DNA of 64,000 bases, taken from NCBI RefSeq assembly GCF_029625315.1, contig NZ_CP121110.1:3729001-3793000 (forward strand), given 5' to 3'. A model generated the notes under the pieces. It made no database searches. It saw only the letters and a program-made list of their open reading frames with translations, and had not been told where the DNA came from. A program made the position numbers and the translations under genes. Of the stretch, positions 27,159 to 36,525 are shown piece by piece (within the stretch, counting starts at the first letter, position 1; every line of letters starts with the position of its first letter). The DNA is from Flavobacterium ginsengisoli. GTDB lineage: Bacteria > Bacteroidota > Bacteroidia > Flavobacteriales > Flavobacteriaceae.

Positions 27159-28553
27159 TTAGTCAAAGCCATCGGTAAATTTGCGTAACACAATCTGTCT
27201 TGACAAAACATCATAATAACTCAGCAGAATGTAATTGTTTAACTTAAGCGTATTAGCAAGAACAGCTTCTTTATGTGTATCTAAGAAGTAAAAGACTTTG
27301 TCAGTAGCAAAAGGCTGGTGCGTTTCTCGAGTTAGTTCTAGCTTTTTTGTCCAGATGCTTTCGAAAAATACAGAATAATTGGTTTCAATATTGTAAAAAT
27401 TGTTGGAAGGAAAATCTCCCATAGGATCGTTAAAATTAAAACCGTTCATAGATACTGTTTTCAAATCACTGCCCGATCCTCCTAAAGTGATAAAAAGATT
27501 GTTTTGATTTTTGTACACCGAAAGTCCTGCATCAAGAGAAGATAATGTTTTTAAAAATCTTGCGGTATTCTTTAATTTTCGGGGTTCACGATCTTCAATC
27601 TGCATTAGTAAAGGCGAATTACTAAAGCGGATTGTGTCTTTTTTTGAAACCGTAAAGCTTTTTATCGATTCTCCAGATTCATAATCTTTAATATCAAATA
27701 AGAGTTCATCAGGGTTTACATTGATTTGATATAATTTATTTTCATGGTAAAAAGAATTAGACGTCTTTGGATTTTTCTCTCCAACAGGTTTCATAAATGT
27801 CTTCTCTTTTATTTCCATACTTTCTAAATCAATGTCAAACAGTTGAGTTTTTCGGAAACTTTGATCCAAAGATAAAATCAAACGGTTTGGAAGAAGATAC
27901 ATTTTACTTTTGGCTGTAACTTTATACAACGGATTGTATTCGCCTGAATCCATTTTTTCGATGGGATTTTCATTCAAGATTTGAGAGAATGTTTTGGGTT
28001 GCGTTCTGCGATCAATAAATTTGAAAGAACTAAAATCTAAAAACTTTTCTTCAGCCAATCCGTTTTTAAAGATAAAAGCCGTTAATGCTTCTTTTGTTCT
28101 CTCTTTCATTATCAAATAGAAATTATTGTCTTTTTGATAATTTGTGAGAATGAATTTATCTTCCAGCGGAATCTGAAATTTTAAGGCTCTAGAAGTTTTA
28201 TTTTCCAGAAAATATTTAATTAAAATGATTGATTTTTCTTCTCTAGAAAACCAATATAAAGTTGGATTTCCGTCTTCGCTAAAGCTATATCCCATCAAAG
28301 ATTTATTCTCAGTATATTGACGGTTGGTTATAAACTTATCTCTTAAAAATAAGGCGCTATTGTATTTTAATATTGAAAGACTATCTGGGCTGGCCGCAAA
28401 AACAAACACATCATGAGTAGCGGTGTTTTCGCCAGTCATAATTTGAGATTGAGCAATTTTGTTTTTTAAATCAACTGCATAAGAAGTCAGCACTGTTTGA
28501 CTTAGCATAACAGTACTAGAGATTAAAAACAAAAAAAGAAAAATTCGTTTCAT
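27159..28553 (-). CDS. secreted protein of unknown function, paralogue B
   Basis: The 464-residue protein has a signal peptide (ending MLSQ at residue 19) and is a full-length relative of the protein at 24271-25722. Shared landmarks are ILKYNSALFL, PTLYWFSR, NSFYHENKLYQI, DELLFDIKD and NTARFLKTLSS. No catalytic motif is seen. It would be exported. The pair flanks the OmpA gene, which points to a duplication and perhaps to a common role at the cell surface. Confidence 0.7.
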   Translation of the reverse strand: MKRIFLFLFLISSTVMLSQTVLTSYAVDLKNKIAQSQIMTGENTATHDVFVFAASPDSLSILKYNSALFLRDKFITNRQYTENKSLMGYSFSEDGNPTLYWFSREEKSIILIKYFLENKTSRALKFQIPLEDKFILTNYQKDNNFYLIMKERTKEALTAFIFKNGLAEEKFLDFSSFKFIDRRTQPKTFSQILNENPIEKMDSGEYNPLYKVTAKSKMYLLPNRLILSLDQSFRKTQLFDIDLESMEIKEKTFMKPVGEKNPKTSNSFYHENKLYQINVNPDELLFDIKDYESGESIKSFTVSKKDTIRFSNSPLLMQIEDREPRKLKNTARFLKTLSSLDAGLSVYKNQNNLFITLGGSGSDLKTVSMNGFNFNDPMGDFPSNNFYNIETNYSVFFESIWTKKLELTRETHQPFATDKVFYFLDTHKEAVLANTLKLNNYILLSYYDVLSRQIVLRKFTDGFD

Positions 28554-28586
28554 GTGTTTTTAGGGCACAAAAATTATTCCGTTTAT

Positions 28587-29216
28587 TTATTGATTCATAA
28601 GCTCTTGAAAAAGATCTACAAATTGCCCCATGTGCATTCCATCCATTAATGCGTGATGAACATAAACTGCCATTGACATGGTTCTTTTTCCTGTTTCAGA
28701 AAGCATCATTTTTCCAAATGAAACTTTAGGACAACTGTCAGGATAAGTAAAACTTCTTGCATGAGTAAGTGACGTAAAATTCAACCACGGAATTGCTGAG
28801 AAATGTATCAAATTATCAGTGTCAAATGATCTTGTAAAAAGCCCAGTTGTGTTTTGAATGCGTTCAATTTCTGCTAATGCATTTTGTTCGAATGTTTTAA
28901 AATCCGAATGGTATTCAATTAAAGAGAATCCAAAAGTGCCATCTTCTCGTCCAATCGTTGCCGAAGCGTCTACACGGTCGTTAATGTAAATTTGATCTCC
29001 TGAAATTCGGTATTTAAAGTTCTCGATGGCGTTTACCGCAACTAAAGTTTTGTGTAAATAGAAAATGAAAAAAGAAGCGTTTAAACTTTTGGCCGTTTCA
29101 TATGCTTTAGTACAATCGATTTCTACGGTTGCGCCAAAAAAAGGTTCTTCCATTTGTTTGAAATGGGCAAAATGCTCTTTTCTATTCCAGTTTTCTAAGT
29201 CTAAAAGTGTTTTCAT
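28587..29216 (-). CDS. chloramphenicol acetyltransferase-fold acyltransferase
   Basis: The 209-residue protein matches the CAT family in length and in the C-terminal HHALMDGMHMG motif (187-197), where the histidine acts as the base. SFGKMMLSETGKRTM precedes it as in true CATs. It could acetylate chloramphenicol, but housekeeping relatives with unknown acceptors are common in Flavobacterium, so resistance should not be assumed. Its ATG overlaps the stop of the HAD gene by one base, so the two are translated together. Confidence 0.85.
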   Translation of the reverse strand: MKTLLDLENWNRKEHFAHFKQMEEPFFGATVEIDCTKAYETAKSLNASFFIFYLHKTLVAVNAIENFKYRISGDQIYINDRVDASATIGREDGTFGFSLIEYHSDFKTFEQNALAEIERIQNTTGLFTRSFDTDNLIHFSAIPWLNFTSLTHARSFTYPDSCPKVSFGKMMLSETGKRTMSMAVYVHHALMDGMHMGQFVDLFQELMNQ

Positions 29217-29923
29217 TATAATAAATTCGGAACGACTTCTGCAATAGTTTCAAATGAACTAAAGTGCTCGTGTTCTATAGTATGATTAATTTTTTCGTGT
29301 TCCCAAGTAGTATGAAACGGAATATGAACAGCATAACCGCCAATTCCTAAAACTGGAAGTACATCTGATTTTAATGAATTTCCAATCATTAAAAATTCGT
29401 GCGCTTCAATATCTAGACGCCCTAAAAGTTTTTGATAATCAATTTCTTGTTTGTCTGACATTACTTCGATATGATGAAAATAATGACCCAAACCAGAACG
29501 ATGCAATTTGCTGTGCTGGTCTTTTAAATCACCTTTTGTGGCAACGACTAATTTGTATTTTCCTTTTAAAGCTTCAAGCGTTTCTTCAATTCCGTCTAAA
29601 AGTTCAATTGGTTTTTCGAGTAATTCTTTTCCGTATTGAATGATTTTTTCAATGACTTCAACAGGAATGGTATTGTTCGAAATGTTCATCGCAGCTTCAA
29701 TCATCGAAAGAATGTAACCTTTAATTCCATAGCCATACAAAGGCAGATTGGCAATTTCAATTTTAAATAATTCCTGCGAAATACCTTGATGCGAAAGATA
29801 ATCTTCCATCAAAGCACAAAATTTATGTTCGGTTTCTTGAAAATAAGGTTCGTTTACAAACAAAGTATCATCGGCATCAAATGCGATTACTTTTAAGTTC
29901 GGTATTTTAGTTTTATGTAACAT
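29216..29923 (-). CDS. HAD family hydrolase
   Basis: This is a 235-residue haloacid-dehalogenase-type phosphatase. Motif I is DADDTL at residues 15-20, motif II is the ATKGD region near residue 132, and motif IV is MIGNSLKSDV near residue 175. The cap lies between motifs I and II. The substrate is a small phosphorylated metabolite that cannot be named. It is the first gene of a two-gene unit with the CAT-fold enzyme. Confidence 0.9.
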   Translation of the reverse strand: MLHKTKIPNLKVIAFDADDTLFVNEPYFQETEHKFCALMEDYLSHQGISQELFKIEIANLPLYGYGIKGYILSMIEAAMNISNNTIPVEVIEKIIQYGKELLEKPIELLDGIEETLEALKGKYKLVVATKGDLKDQHSKLHRSGLGHYFHHIEVMSDKQEIDYQKLLGRLDIEAHEFLMIGNSLKSDVLPVLGIGGYAVHIPFHTTWEHEKINHTIEHEHFSSFETIAEVVPNLL

Positions 29924-29939
29924 GGTGTTTTTGTTTCAA

Positions 29940-30335
29940 GTTTAAGGTTTTTTTGCCACGAATTTCACGAATTATCACTAATTTTTTTCTAATGCCTTCT
30001 ATTAAGATAGAAAATAAATCAGTTCGATCTGCAGAATCTGCGAGAGATTTTTTTGCCACAGATTATTGGGATTAAAATGATTTTTAAAAATCTGTTCAAT
30101 CTGCCAAATCTGCGAGAGATTTTTTTAGCAACAAATTACTCGAATTGCACTAATTTTTTTGCCACAGATTCTTAAGATTAAAATGATTTTTTAAAATCTG
30201 CTTATATCTGTTGAATCTGCGTGAGATTTTTTTTAGCCACGAATTCACGAATTAAACTAATTTTTTAGCCACAGATTATGAGATTAAAATGATTTTTTAA
30301 AATCTGTTCAAATCTGCTGAATCTGCGTGAAACCT
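29940..30335. repeat. cluster of dispersed intergenic repeats
   Basis: This 417-base gap (29924-30340) has no gene. It holds three imperfect copies of a 106-107-base unit that start with GCCACAGATT near 30055, 30161 and 30268. Each unit includes GATTAAAATGATTTTTAAAA and an AATCTGCG-type end. GCCACGAATT units at about 29955 and 30235 alternate with them. The same family appears alone at 12.75, 36.45, 38.25 and 52.57 kb. Confidence 0.85.
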
Positions 30336-30340
30336 TTTTC

Positions 30341-31228
30341 TTAATTCTTAGAAAAAAGCCCTTTCAAAGAAATCGTTTTATCATAAAAAGTAATTCGGAT
30401 TCCGAAAAGCAGAATGATTCCACCGAAAACCATCTGTAAAGTTATTTGTTCTTCCAAAAACAACCAAGCTAAAATTGAGGTAATTACAGCTTGACTCAAT
30501 AAACTTAGTGAAACTCTCGTTGCGCGCATGTGCTGAGTGGCATAACTAATAGAAAGCCAAGCACACAATTGACAAATTACGGCCTGAAGTACCAAAACAA
30601 ACCAGCCAGCATCAGAAAAACCAGTGAATGGTTCGCCTAATGAGTAACACAAAATTCCTAAATAAATGCTAGAAGCCATTAAACTGATCGTCATAAACGA
30701 AAGAACATCAACAGTAGAAAGCACATTCTTGCTAACTAAAAGATAAATCGAATATAAAATTCCAGACAAAACCGCAAATAGAAATGCCTGATCGAAGTTT
30801 AAATCGATAAAAAATTCAAAACCGACTAAAGTTACCATTCCGAATAAAGAAACAATCGTACCAATCCAAAAATTAGTAGCAGGTTTTGTTTTTAGAAAAA
30901 AGAAAGAACCAATACCAACCCAAACTGGTGATAAATTTGTCAAAAGCGAAGCCTGCGTTGCACTCGATTCCTGAATGGCGATATTCCAAACTGCAACATC
31001 TGAAGCAAACAAAATACCACAAAGTCTTGCTAAAAGTGCAAATTTTAGATTTGGAAGTTTAAAGTTTCCGCTGAAAAGTACATAAGGCAACAACAAAACC
31101 ACAGCAAAAAACATTCGGTAAAAAGCCGAAATTAATCCTGGAGTTAAGCGTAATTTTACTAATATTGGAAAAATCGATATGCAAAGTATACCGCAGATTA
31201 GGGCTAATCTTGGTTTTGTGAGTTTCAT
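30341..31228 (-). CDS. EamA/DMT family transporter
   Basis: The 295-residue protein has ten predicted membrane helices in two EamA repeats (about 5-135 and 145-285). Landmarks are SAFYRMFFAVVLLLPYV in the first repeat and LSLLSQAVITSILAWLFLEE in the second, both usual for the drug/metabolite transporter superfamily. The substrate, a metabolite or amino acid to be exported, is unknown. It is a single gene with a repeat cluster downstream. Confidence 0.9.
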   Translation of the reverse strand: MKLTKPRLALICGILCISIFPILVKLRLTPGLISAFYRMFFAVVLLLPYVLFSGNFKLPNLKFALLARLCGILFASDVAVWNIAIQESSATQASLLTNLSPVWVGIGSFFFLKTKPATNFWIGTIVSLFGMVTLVGFEFFIDLNFDQAFLFAVLSGILYSIYLLVSKNVLSTVDVLSFMTISLMASSIYLGILCYSLGEPFTGFSDAGWFVLVLQAVICQLCAWLSISYATQHMRATRVSLSLLSQAVITSILAWLFLEEQITLQMVFGGIILLFGIRITFYDKTISLKGLFSKN

Positions 31229-31288
31229 TAGATGTATTTATTCTTGTATTATTTTTCAAAGATAACTTAGAAAACGAGTATTTTGAAA

Positions 31289-31337
31289 GCAAAAAGCGCA
31301 AATCGATTAAAAATCTTAATCGGTTCGCGCTTTTTTA
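31289..31337. terminator. terminator of the flotillin operon
   Basis: AAAAAGCGC and ATCGATTAA pair with TTAATCGGT and GCGCTTTTTT in an interrupted hairpin. It lies downstream of the flotillin stop at 31354 and upstream of the EamA gene. Confidence 0.65.
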
Positions 31338-31353
31338 TATTAAAAAAAGGTTT

Positions 31354-32872
31354 TTATTCTTTTGTTTCTTCTACTTGAATAGTTGGAGGAACTTCAGGAG
31401 GAGTATCTTCGCCTTTTAAATAAGTTGGAAGGTTTAAACCTGCCATATTGAATAGATCATTTAATGGCGGAACTGTCTTCATCATTCCAGAAACAAAGTT
31501 AGCTGTAGAACCGTTTTCGCCTTGACCATTTCCAGAATCCCAAACCGTGATTTTGTCAATTTTGATATTTTTAACCGCTTCGACTTGAGTTTTAACCAAT
31601 TCAGGAAGTTTTTCCAATAATAAAAGTTGGAATGCTTTGCTTGGATCTCCGCCTGCTGCAGCCACAACATCTTTATAACCTTCGGCTTGTTTCGTTAATA
31701 TTTCAAATAAACCTTTTGCTTCTGCTTCCATTTTAGCAAAGATTGCATCAGCTTCTCCTTTTGCATTCTCTCTAATAGTTTCTGCAGCAGCTTGTGCTTC
31801 GATAATCGCTCTTTGTTTGGCAATTTCGGCAGGAACTACAATGTTGGCAATTTGAGTAGAACGCTCTCTTTCAGAACGTGCTAACTCGGCTTTTTGTTCA
31901 GCAAGGTAAGATTCTTCCAATGCTTTTGCCTGCTGTACTTTTTCTGCAAGCAATTGCAATACGCAACGATTCTGCTTCTTTTTCTCTACGAATAGCTTCA
32001 GAATTGGCAATAGCAATTTTCGCTTCGTTCTCTCCCTGAATCGCAATTGCGTTTGCTTCAGACGTTTTTACCCTTGTATCTCTTTCTGCTTCTGCTTTAC
32101 CAATCGTTTCGTCTTTAGCCGCTGTTGCAATGCTAATTTCACGATCTTTTTGAGTAATCGCGATTTTTACATCTCTGTCTCTATGTGTTTCAGCAATTTG
32201 AGTGTCTTTTTCTCTATCAGCAAGAGCTTTACCAGTTTCTCCGATTTTTTCCTGCTCAGCTACGCTAATTTTAGCTTCATTGATTGCTTTTGCGCAGCCT
32301 TCTTTTCCTAAAGCTTCGATATAACCAGACTCGTCACGAATATCGGTAACGTTTACGTTGATTAGTTTAAGACCAATTTTCTTTAATTCGCTGTCAACGT
32401 TTTTAGAAATGTTATCTAAGAATTTATCACGGTCTGAGTTAATTTCTTCAATAGTCATCGTTGCAATAACCAAACGCAATTGACCAAACAAAATATCTTT
32501 TGCAAGCTCTTGAACTTGTTCTGATGACAAACCTAATAATCTTTCTGCAGCAGTATTCATACTGTCAGTTTCCGTAGAAATGGCGATGGTGAATCGACAA
32601 GGAACATCGACTCTAATGTTCTGACGGCTTAACGCATTGGTCAGATTCGCTTCGATAGAAAGCGGTTTTAAATCTAGAAAAGAGTAATCCTGAATTACTG
32701 GCCAGATAAAAGCACCACCACCGTGTACACAACGTGCTGAGGTTCCGCCAGTACGACCATAGATTACTAAAATTTTATCTGAAGGACAGCGCTTGTACCT
32801 CGAGATTAATGCTGAAATGGTTACGAATAGAACGATTGCCGCAACTGCAATCAAAATAATTGGGTTGATCAT
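31354..32872 (-). CDS. flotillin family SPFH protein (frameshifted)
   Basis: Two frames (31898-32872 and 31354-32046) give one flotillin of 505 residues. An N-terminal hydrophobic segment (residues 3-25) is followed by the SPFH/band 7 domain with VHGGGAFIWPVIQ near 50 and FGQLRLVIATMTIEEIN near 128. A long alanine- and glutamate-rich coiled coil and a C-terminal part with LLLEKLPELVKTQVEAVKNI follow. The joint is LRIAIA-AEKVQQAKA. The sequence has GCAAGC (31946-31951 on the plus strand) where GCAGC restores the frame. Flotillins organise membrane microdomains. The NfeD-like gene just upstream is its usual partner. Confidence 0.92.
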
Positions 32873-32883
32873 TATAATTTATG

Positions 32884-33447
32884 TTATATGGTTTCTACGA
32901 TTAAAAGATTGTTGTTTTCTATTTTGACAACTTTTACAGCCGAGCCAGACGGAATTCTTTCATTTTCTGTCATAGCTTCAAGTTCATGAAAAGCGCCATT
33001 TACGCTAATCATAATTTTACCTTTTCCGGTTTTATTTTCTGGAATGGTCAAATAAACTTCGGCAGTTTTATTTAGCGTATTAGTGATTTTAAAAGAATTG
33101 TCTTCGGCTAGTTTTTGCACTTGTTTGATTACAAAGAAAAACAATAGGACAAATAAAACTCCAACGACAAAAGCGAGTGTAATAAGAAACCATGGCTTTT
33201 CGCCAATTGTAGCATAAAATGAAATGCCTGTCCAGCTAAAACCTAAAAGAAAGTTGATTAGATTTCTTAACGAGAAAAGCTGAAAATCGCCATCGTGAAC
33301 ATGTGCATCAAAATCGGTATCGAAACCATCGGCAATGTCAAGGCCCGAAAAAGTAATAATGGTTTGAATAAGAAAAATTAAACTTGTTGGAATCGCGATG
33401 TACCAAAAAGATTTAAGCAACGTAGGTAAACTGTCTAATAGCTCCAT
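32884..33447 (-). CDS. NfeD-like membrane protein, flotillin partner
   Basis: The 187-residue protein has three membrane helices (about 15-35, 60-80 and 88-112) and a C-terminal OB-fold-like domain (about 120-187) with GKGKIMISVNGAFHELEA. This is the short NfeD form without protease domain, like Bacillus YuaF. It ends 11 bases before the flotillin start, so they form an operon, and both proteins probably act in the same membrane complex. Confidence 0.82.
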   Translation of the reverse strand: MELLDSLPTLLKSFWYIAIPTSLIFLIQTIITFSGLDIADGFDTDFDAHVHDGDFQLFSLRNLINFLLGFSWTGISFYATIGEKPWFLITLAFVVGVLFVLLFFFVIKQVQKLAEDNSFKITNTLNKTAEVYLTIPENKTGKGKIMISVNGAFHELEAMTENERIPSGSAVKVVKIENNNLLIVETI

Positions 33448-33546
33448 AATTTTCAGTTTTTCGAATAACTTTTGGCGCTAATATCTCATTTTTTTTGTAA
33501 GAAAACTAATTTTAAAGAAAAATGTGCTTTACAGTATTTGTAGAAT

Positions 33547-33587
33547 AAAAAAAGCGTGAAATCAATAAAGAATTTCACGCTTTTATT
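33547..33587 (-). terminator. terminator of the small gene at 33590
   Basis: GCGTGAAAT pairs with ATTTCACGC, flanked by A and T runs. It lies directly after the stop of the minus-strand gene. Confidence 0.85.
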
Positions 33588-33589
33588 TT

Positions 33590-33865
33590 TTAAGCCACTA
33601 AAATTTTACTGCAGGCCTTCTGAATTTGTTTATCCGAAAACGGTTCTAGTGTTTCGGCAAGCATTTCACTGGTTTTGATGCATTCCATCATTTTTGATCT
33701 TAGCTCTTTGTCATCTCCCAAATCTGTTTCAAGAATTCGCTTGAAAATTTCAGACAGATAATGGGGCTGTTCTCTAAAATCTCCTTCAAACCATAAGTCT
33801 GAAAGGAATTTTGCCATTGATGGCATTACATCGTGATGTGTTGGTTTTTGATTTTCCTCTGTCAT
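33590..33865 (-). CDS. small acidic protein of unknown function
   Basis: I do not recognise this 91-residue protein. The ATG at 33865 (MTEENQKPTHHD) is chosen over one 21 bases upstream because the earlier residues would lie in the AT-rich end of the leader. It is soluble and mostly helical, with SMAKFLSDLWFEGDF and FSDKQIQKACSKI as landmarks. The gene is unusual in having a leader of about 150 bases that folds into a three-way junction, and it has its own promoter and terminator, so it is a single regulated unit. Confidence 0.65.
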   Translation of the reverse strand: MTEENQKPTHHDVMPSMAKFLSDLWFEGDFREQPHYLSEIFKRILETDLGDDKELRSKMMECIKTSEMLAETLEPFSDKQIQKACSKILVA

Positions 33866-33885
33866 GATCGAAAATTTTAAACGCA

Positions 33886-33971
33886 CGAAACCCTCATTTT
33901 AGGTGTGACAAAATATTCAAAAGAATAGATCAAGGGCAGTTTCCTGCTCCAGCACCATGATGAGGGTTTCG
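33886..33971 (-). ncRNA. candidate structured leader RNA
   Basis: On the minus strand CGAAACCCTCAT (33971-33960) pairs over 12 bases with ATGAGGGTTTCG (33897-33886). Inside, GGTG (33956-33953) pairs with CACC (33905-33902). Two hairpins sit between them: GCAG-GAAA-CTGC (33947-33936), extended past a bulge, and TATTC-TTTT-GAATA (33927-33914). The result is a nested three-way junction with a GNRA loop, placed in the leader of the gene at 33590-33865. It does not match the riboswitch classes I know. A short frame inside could encode MVLEQETALDLFF. Confidence 0.6.
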
Positions 33972-34028
33972 CTTATCGTTACTCTAAATAAGTTTATTAT
34001 CGAAAGTCTCTTAAATATTTTGTCAGTA

Positions 34029-34060
34029 CAAACGTACAAATATAAATTTGAAAGAAACAA
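34029..34060 (-). promoter_or_regulatory. promoter of the structured leader and small gene
   Basis: On the minus strand TTG (34060-34058) is followed after 21 bases by TACGTTTG (34036-34029), a full match to the Bacteroidota promoter. A second -7-like box TATATTTG overlaps just upstream. Transcription would start about 155 bases before the ATG at 33865. Confidence 0.65.
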
Positions 34061-34089
34061 TAAAATGTAAGAATTTTATTTAGTTAATG

Positions 34090-34191
34090 TTGTCATTTCG
34101 AGGAACGAGAAATCTTCGCGAGAGGCTCTACAAAGATTGGATTCTCATTGCGGAGTTACTTGCGAAGATTTCTCGTTCCTCGAAATGACAA
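34090..34191. repeat. 30-base perfect inverted repeat
   Basis: A 30-base arm starting TTGTCATTTCGAGGAACG at 34090-34119 is repeated as its exact complement at 34162-34191, with a 42-base loop. The type (GTCATTTCGA...GAAATCTTCGC) resembles a dispersed element of Flavobacteria, and it may also end transcription of metG. Confidence 0.85.
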
Positions 34192-34218
34192 ACTATATGT
34201 TTAGTATGTAAAATCAGT

Positions 34219-36355
34219 TTAGTTTACTGTCGCTCCATTCGGTGCATCAGCATCTGGATTTACAAAAACCAATTTTCCTTCAGCGTTTGTTGTCATTAAA
34301 ATCATTCCCTGACTTTCAACACCACGTAAAGCTCTTGGAGCAAGGTTTGCTAATACAGAAACACGTTTTCCGATGATTTCTTCTGGCGAAAAACTCTCAG
34401 CAATTCCTGAAACAATCGTACGAACATCAATTCCTGTATCTACTTTAAGAACCAAAAGTTTGTTTGCTTTTGGCATTTTTTCAGCCTCAAGAATAGTTCC
34501 GATACGAATATCCATTTTCGCAAAATCCTCAAACTGAATTAAATCTTTTTGCGGATCTGGTTGTTTGCTCTCAGCCAAATTAGCTGTTTTTGTTGCTTCC
34601 AATTTATCTATTTGTTTTTGTATTTCTTCGTCTTCGATTTTAGCAAAAAGTAATTCTGCTTCACCAATTTTATGTCCTGCTGGCAATAAATCTGAATGCT
34701 CAGAAATATCATTCCAACCTAATGTTTTATCCAAAATAACATCTGTAGCTCCAGGATGGTTTTCTTTTAAGAATTTGCTGAATCCTTTAAAGTGTTCTTT
34801 CAAATCACCTAAATTTAAGATTCTTGACAATTTAGCCGCTGTGAATGGTAAAAACGGCTCAGCTAAAACGCTTAAAGCAGCTGGCAATTTGCAAGGCCAC
34901 ATACATTTGAGTTTTTACACGCTCTGGATTGTCTTTCATAACTTTCCAAGGCTCTTCGTCTGCAAGATATTTATTTCCTAAACGAGCCACATTCATCAAT
35001 TCGCCCAAAGCTTCACGGAATCTGTAACGCTCAACCGAGCTTGAAATCACAGCCGGATACGCTTTTAATTCTGCCAAAGTTTGTTCGTCAACTTCTGTAA
35101 ATTCGTTTGGCGTCGGGATAACTCCTTCGTAATATTTGTTGGTTAAAACCACAACACGATTTACGAAGTTTCCGAAAACAGCAACCAATTCGTTGTTATT
35201 TCTAGCTTGGAAATCTTTCCAAGTAAAGTCGTTATCTTTTGTTTCAGGAGCGTTAGATGTTAAAGCATAACGCAAAACATCTTGCTTATCTGGGAACTCT
35301 TCTAAATACTCGTGCAACCAAACCGCCCAGTTTTTAGAAGTCGAAAGCTTGTTTCCTTCCAAATTCAAGAACTCATTTGCTGGAACGTTGTCTGGTAAAA
35401 TATAGCTTCCTTCAGCTTTTAACATCGCTGGGAAAATGATACAGTGGAAAACAATATTGTCTTTTCCGATAAAGTGAACTAATTTAGTGTCTTGGTCTTT
35501 CCAATACGGTTCCCAATCTTTTCCTTCGCGCGCTGCCCATTCTTTTGTAGAAGAAATGTAACCGATAGGTGCATCAAACCAAACATAAAGTTTTTTGCCT
35601 TCGGCACCTTCAACAGGAACATCAATTCCCCAATCTAAGTCACGTGTTACGGCACGAGGTTCTAAACCTGCGTCGATCCAAGATTTTACTTGTCCATAAA
35701 CGTTGGTTTTCCAGTCGCTTTTATGCCCAACTAAAATCCACTCAGTTAAAAAATCAGTATATCTGTCTAAAGGTAAAAACCAGTGTTTTGTTTCTTTAAG
35801 AATTGGAGTTTCTCCAGTAATAGTCGATTTTGGATTGATCAAATCAGTCGCGTTCAAAGTCGATCCGCATTTTTCGCACTGATCTCCGTAAGCTTCTGGA
35901 TTATCACATTTCGGACAAGTACCGACAACAAAACGATCTGCTAAAAACTGATTTGCTTTTGCATCGTACAATTGTTCTGTCACTTCTTCGATAAAATCTC
36001 CTTTATCATACAATGTTCTAAAGAATTCCGAAGCCGTATCATGGTGAATTTTCGCCGAAGTTCTTGAGTAATTATTGAATGAAATTCCGAAATCTTCAAA
36101 AGATTTGCGGATAATTCCATCATATTTATCAATAACTTGCTGTGGTGTAACTCCTTCTTTTTTAGCTTTCATAGAGATTGCAACCCCGTGTTCATCGCTT
36201 CCGCAAATAAATGCTACATCTTTTCCTTGCAATCTTAAATATCTGGAATATATATCTGCAGGCACGTAAACCCCAGCCAAATGCCCAATATGAATAGGCC
36301 CGTTGGTGTAAGGCAATGCCGCCGTGATCGTATATCTCTTTGGATCTTGTATCAT
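34219..36355 (-). CDS. metG: methionyl-tRNA synthetase (frameshifted)
   Basis: Two frames (34859-36355 and 34219-34902) make one 711-residue enzyme that charges tRNA-Met. The class I signature is PIHIGHLAG near residue 20, the zinc knuckle has CPKC and CEKC near 150-165, and the KMSKS loop reads KLSTSK near residue 340. The C-terminal tRNA-binding domain holds [20 protein letters not shown], with the OB fold. The frames meet at [16 protein letters not shown]. The plus strand has GCAGCTGGC at 34877-34885 where GCAGCTGC restores the frame. Because metG is essential, a sequence error is far more likely than a dead gene. Confidence 0.95.
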
Positions 36356-36419
36356 AATTCAATTTTATTGAGTGCAAAAATAAGCAATAGAATTGAGATT
36401 TTAATATTACACGGAGATT

Positions 36420-36520
36420 CGCAGAGTTTTTCCTAGAGATTCGTTAAGATTTTTGCCACGAAGGCACTAAGACACGAAGTTTTTTTATTGCCATAGATTA
36501 AAAGGATTAAAAGATTTTTA
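36420..36520. repeat. dispersed repeat, GCCACGAAG/GCCATAGATT type
   Basis: Within the 383-base gap 36356-36738 this part carries TTTTTGCCACGAAGGCACTA and GCCATAGATTAAAAGGATTA, relatives of the units at 29.95-30.3 kb. Confidence 0.6.
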
Positions 36521-36525
36521 AATAT

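Noticed and set aside
28587..29216. Chloramphenicol resistance gene
   Set aside because: The fold and HHxxxDG motif fit, but the gene is coupled to a HAD hydrolase in a chromosomal setting, and such relatives often have other acceptors.
33917..33958. Leader peptide MVLEQETALDLFF inside the structured RNA
   Set aside because: There is no ribosome site and the ATG is buried at the end of the 12-base stem, so coding is less likely than a pure RNA role. It is kept as an alternative in the ncRNA entry.
33886..33971. SRP RNA, hammerhead ribozyme or a known riboswitch at this place
   Set aside because: The SRP loop motif GGAAG with AAGCAG is missing, the hammerhead core CTGATGA-GAAA is only partly matched, and TPP, SAM, cobalamin and c-di-GMP signatures are absent.
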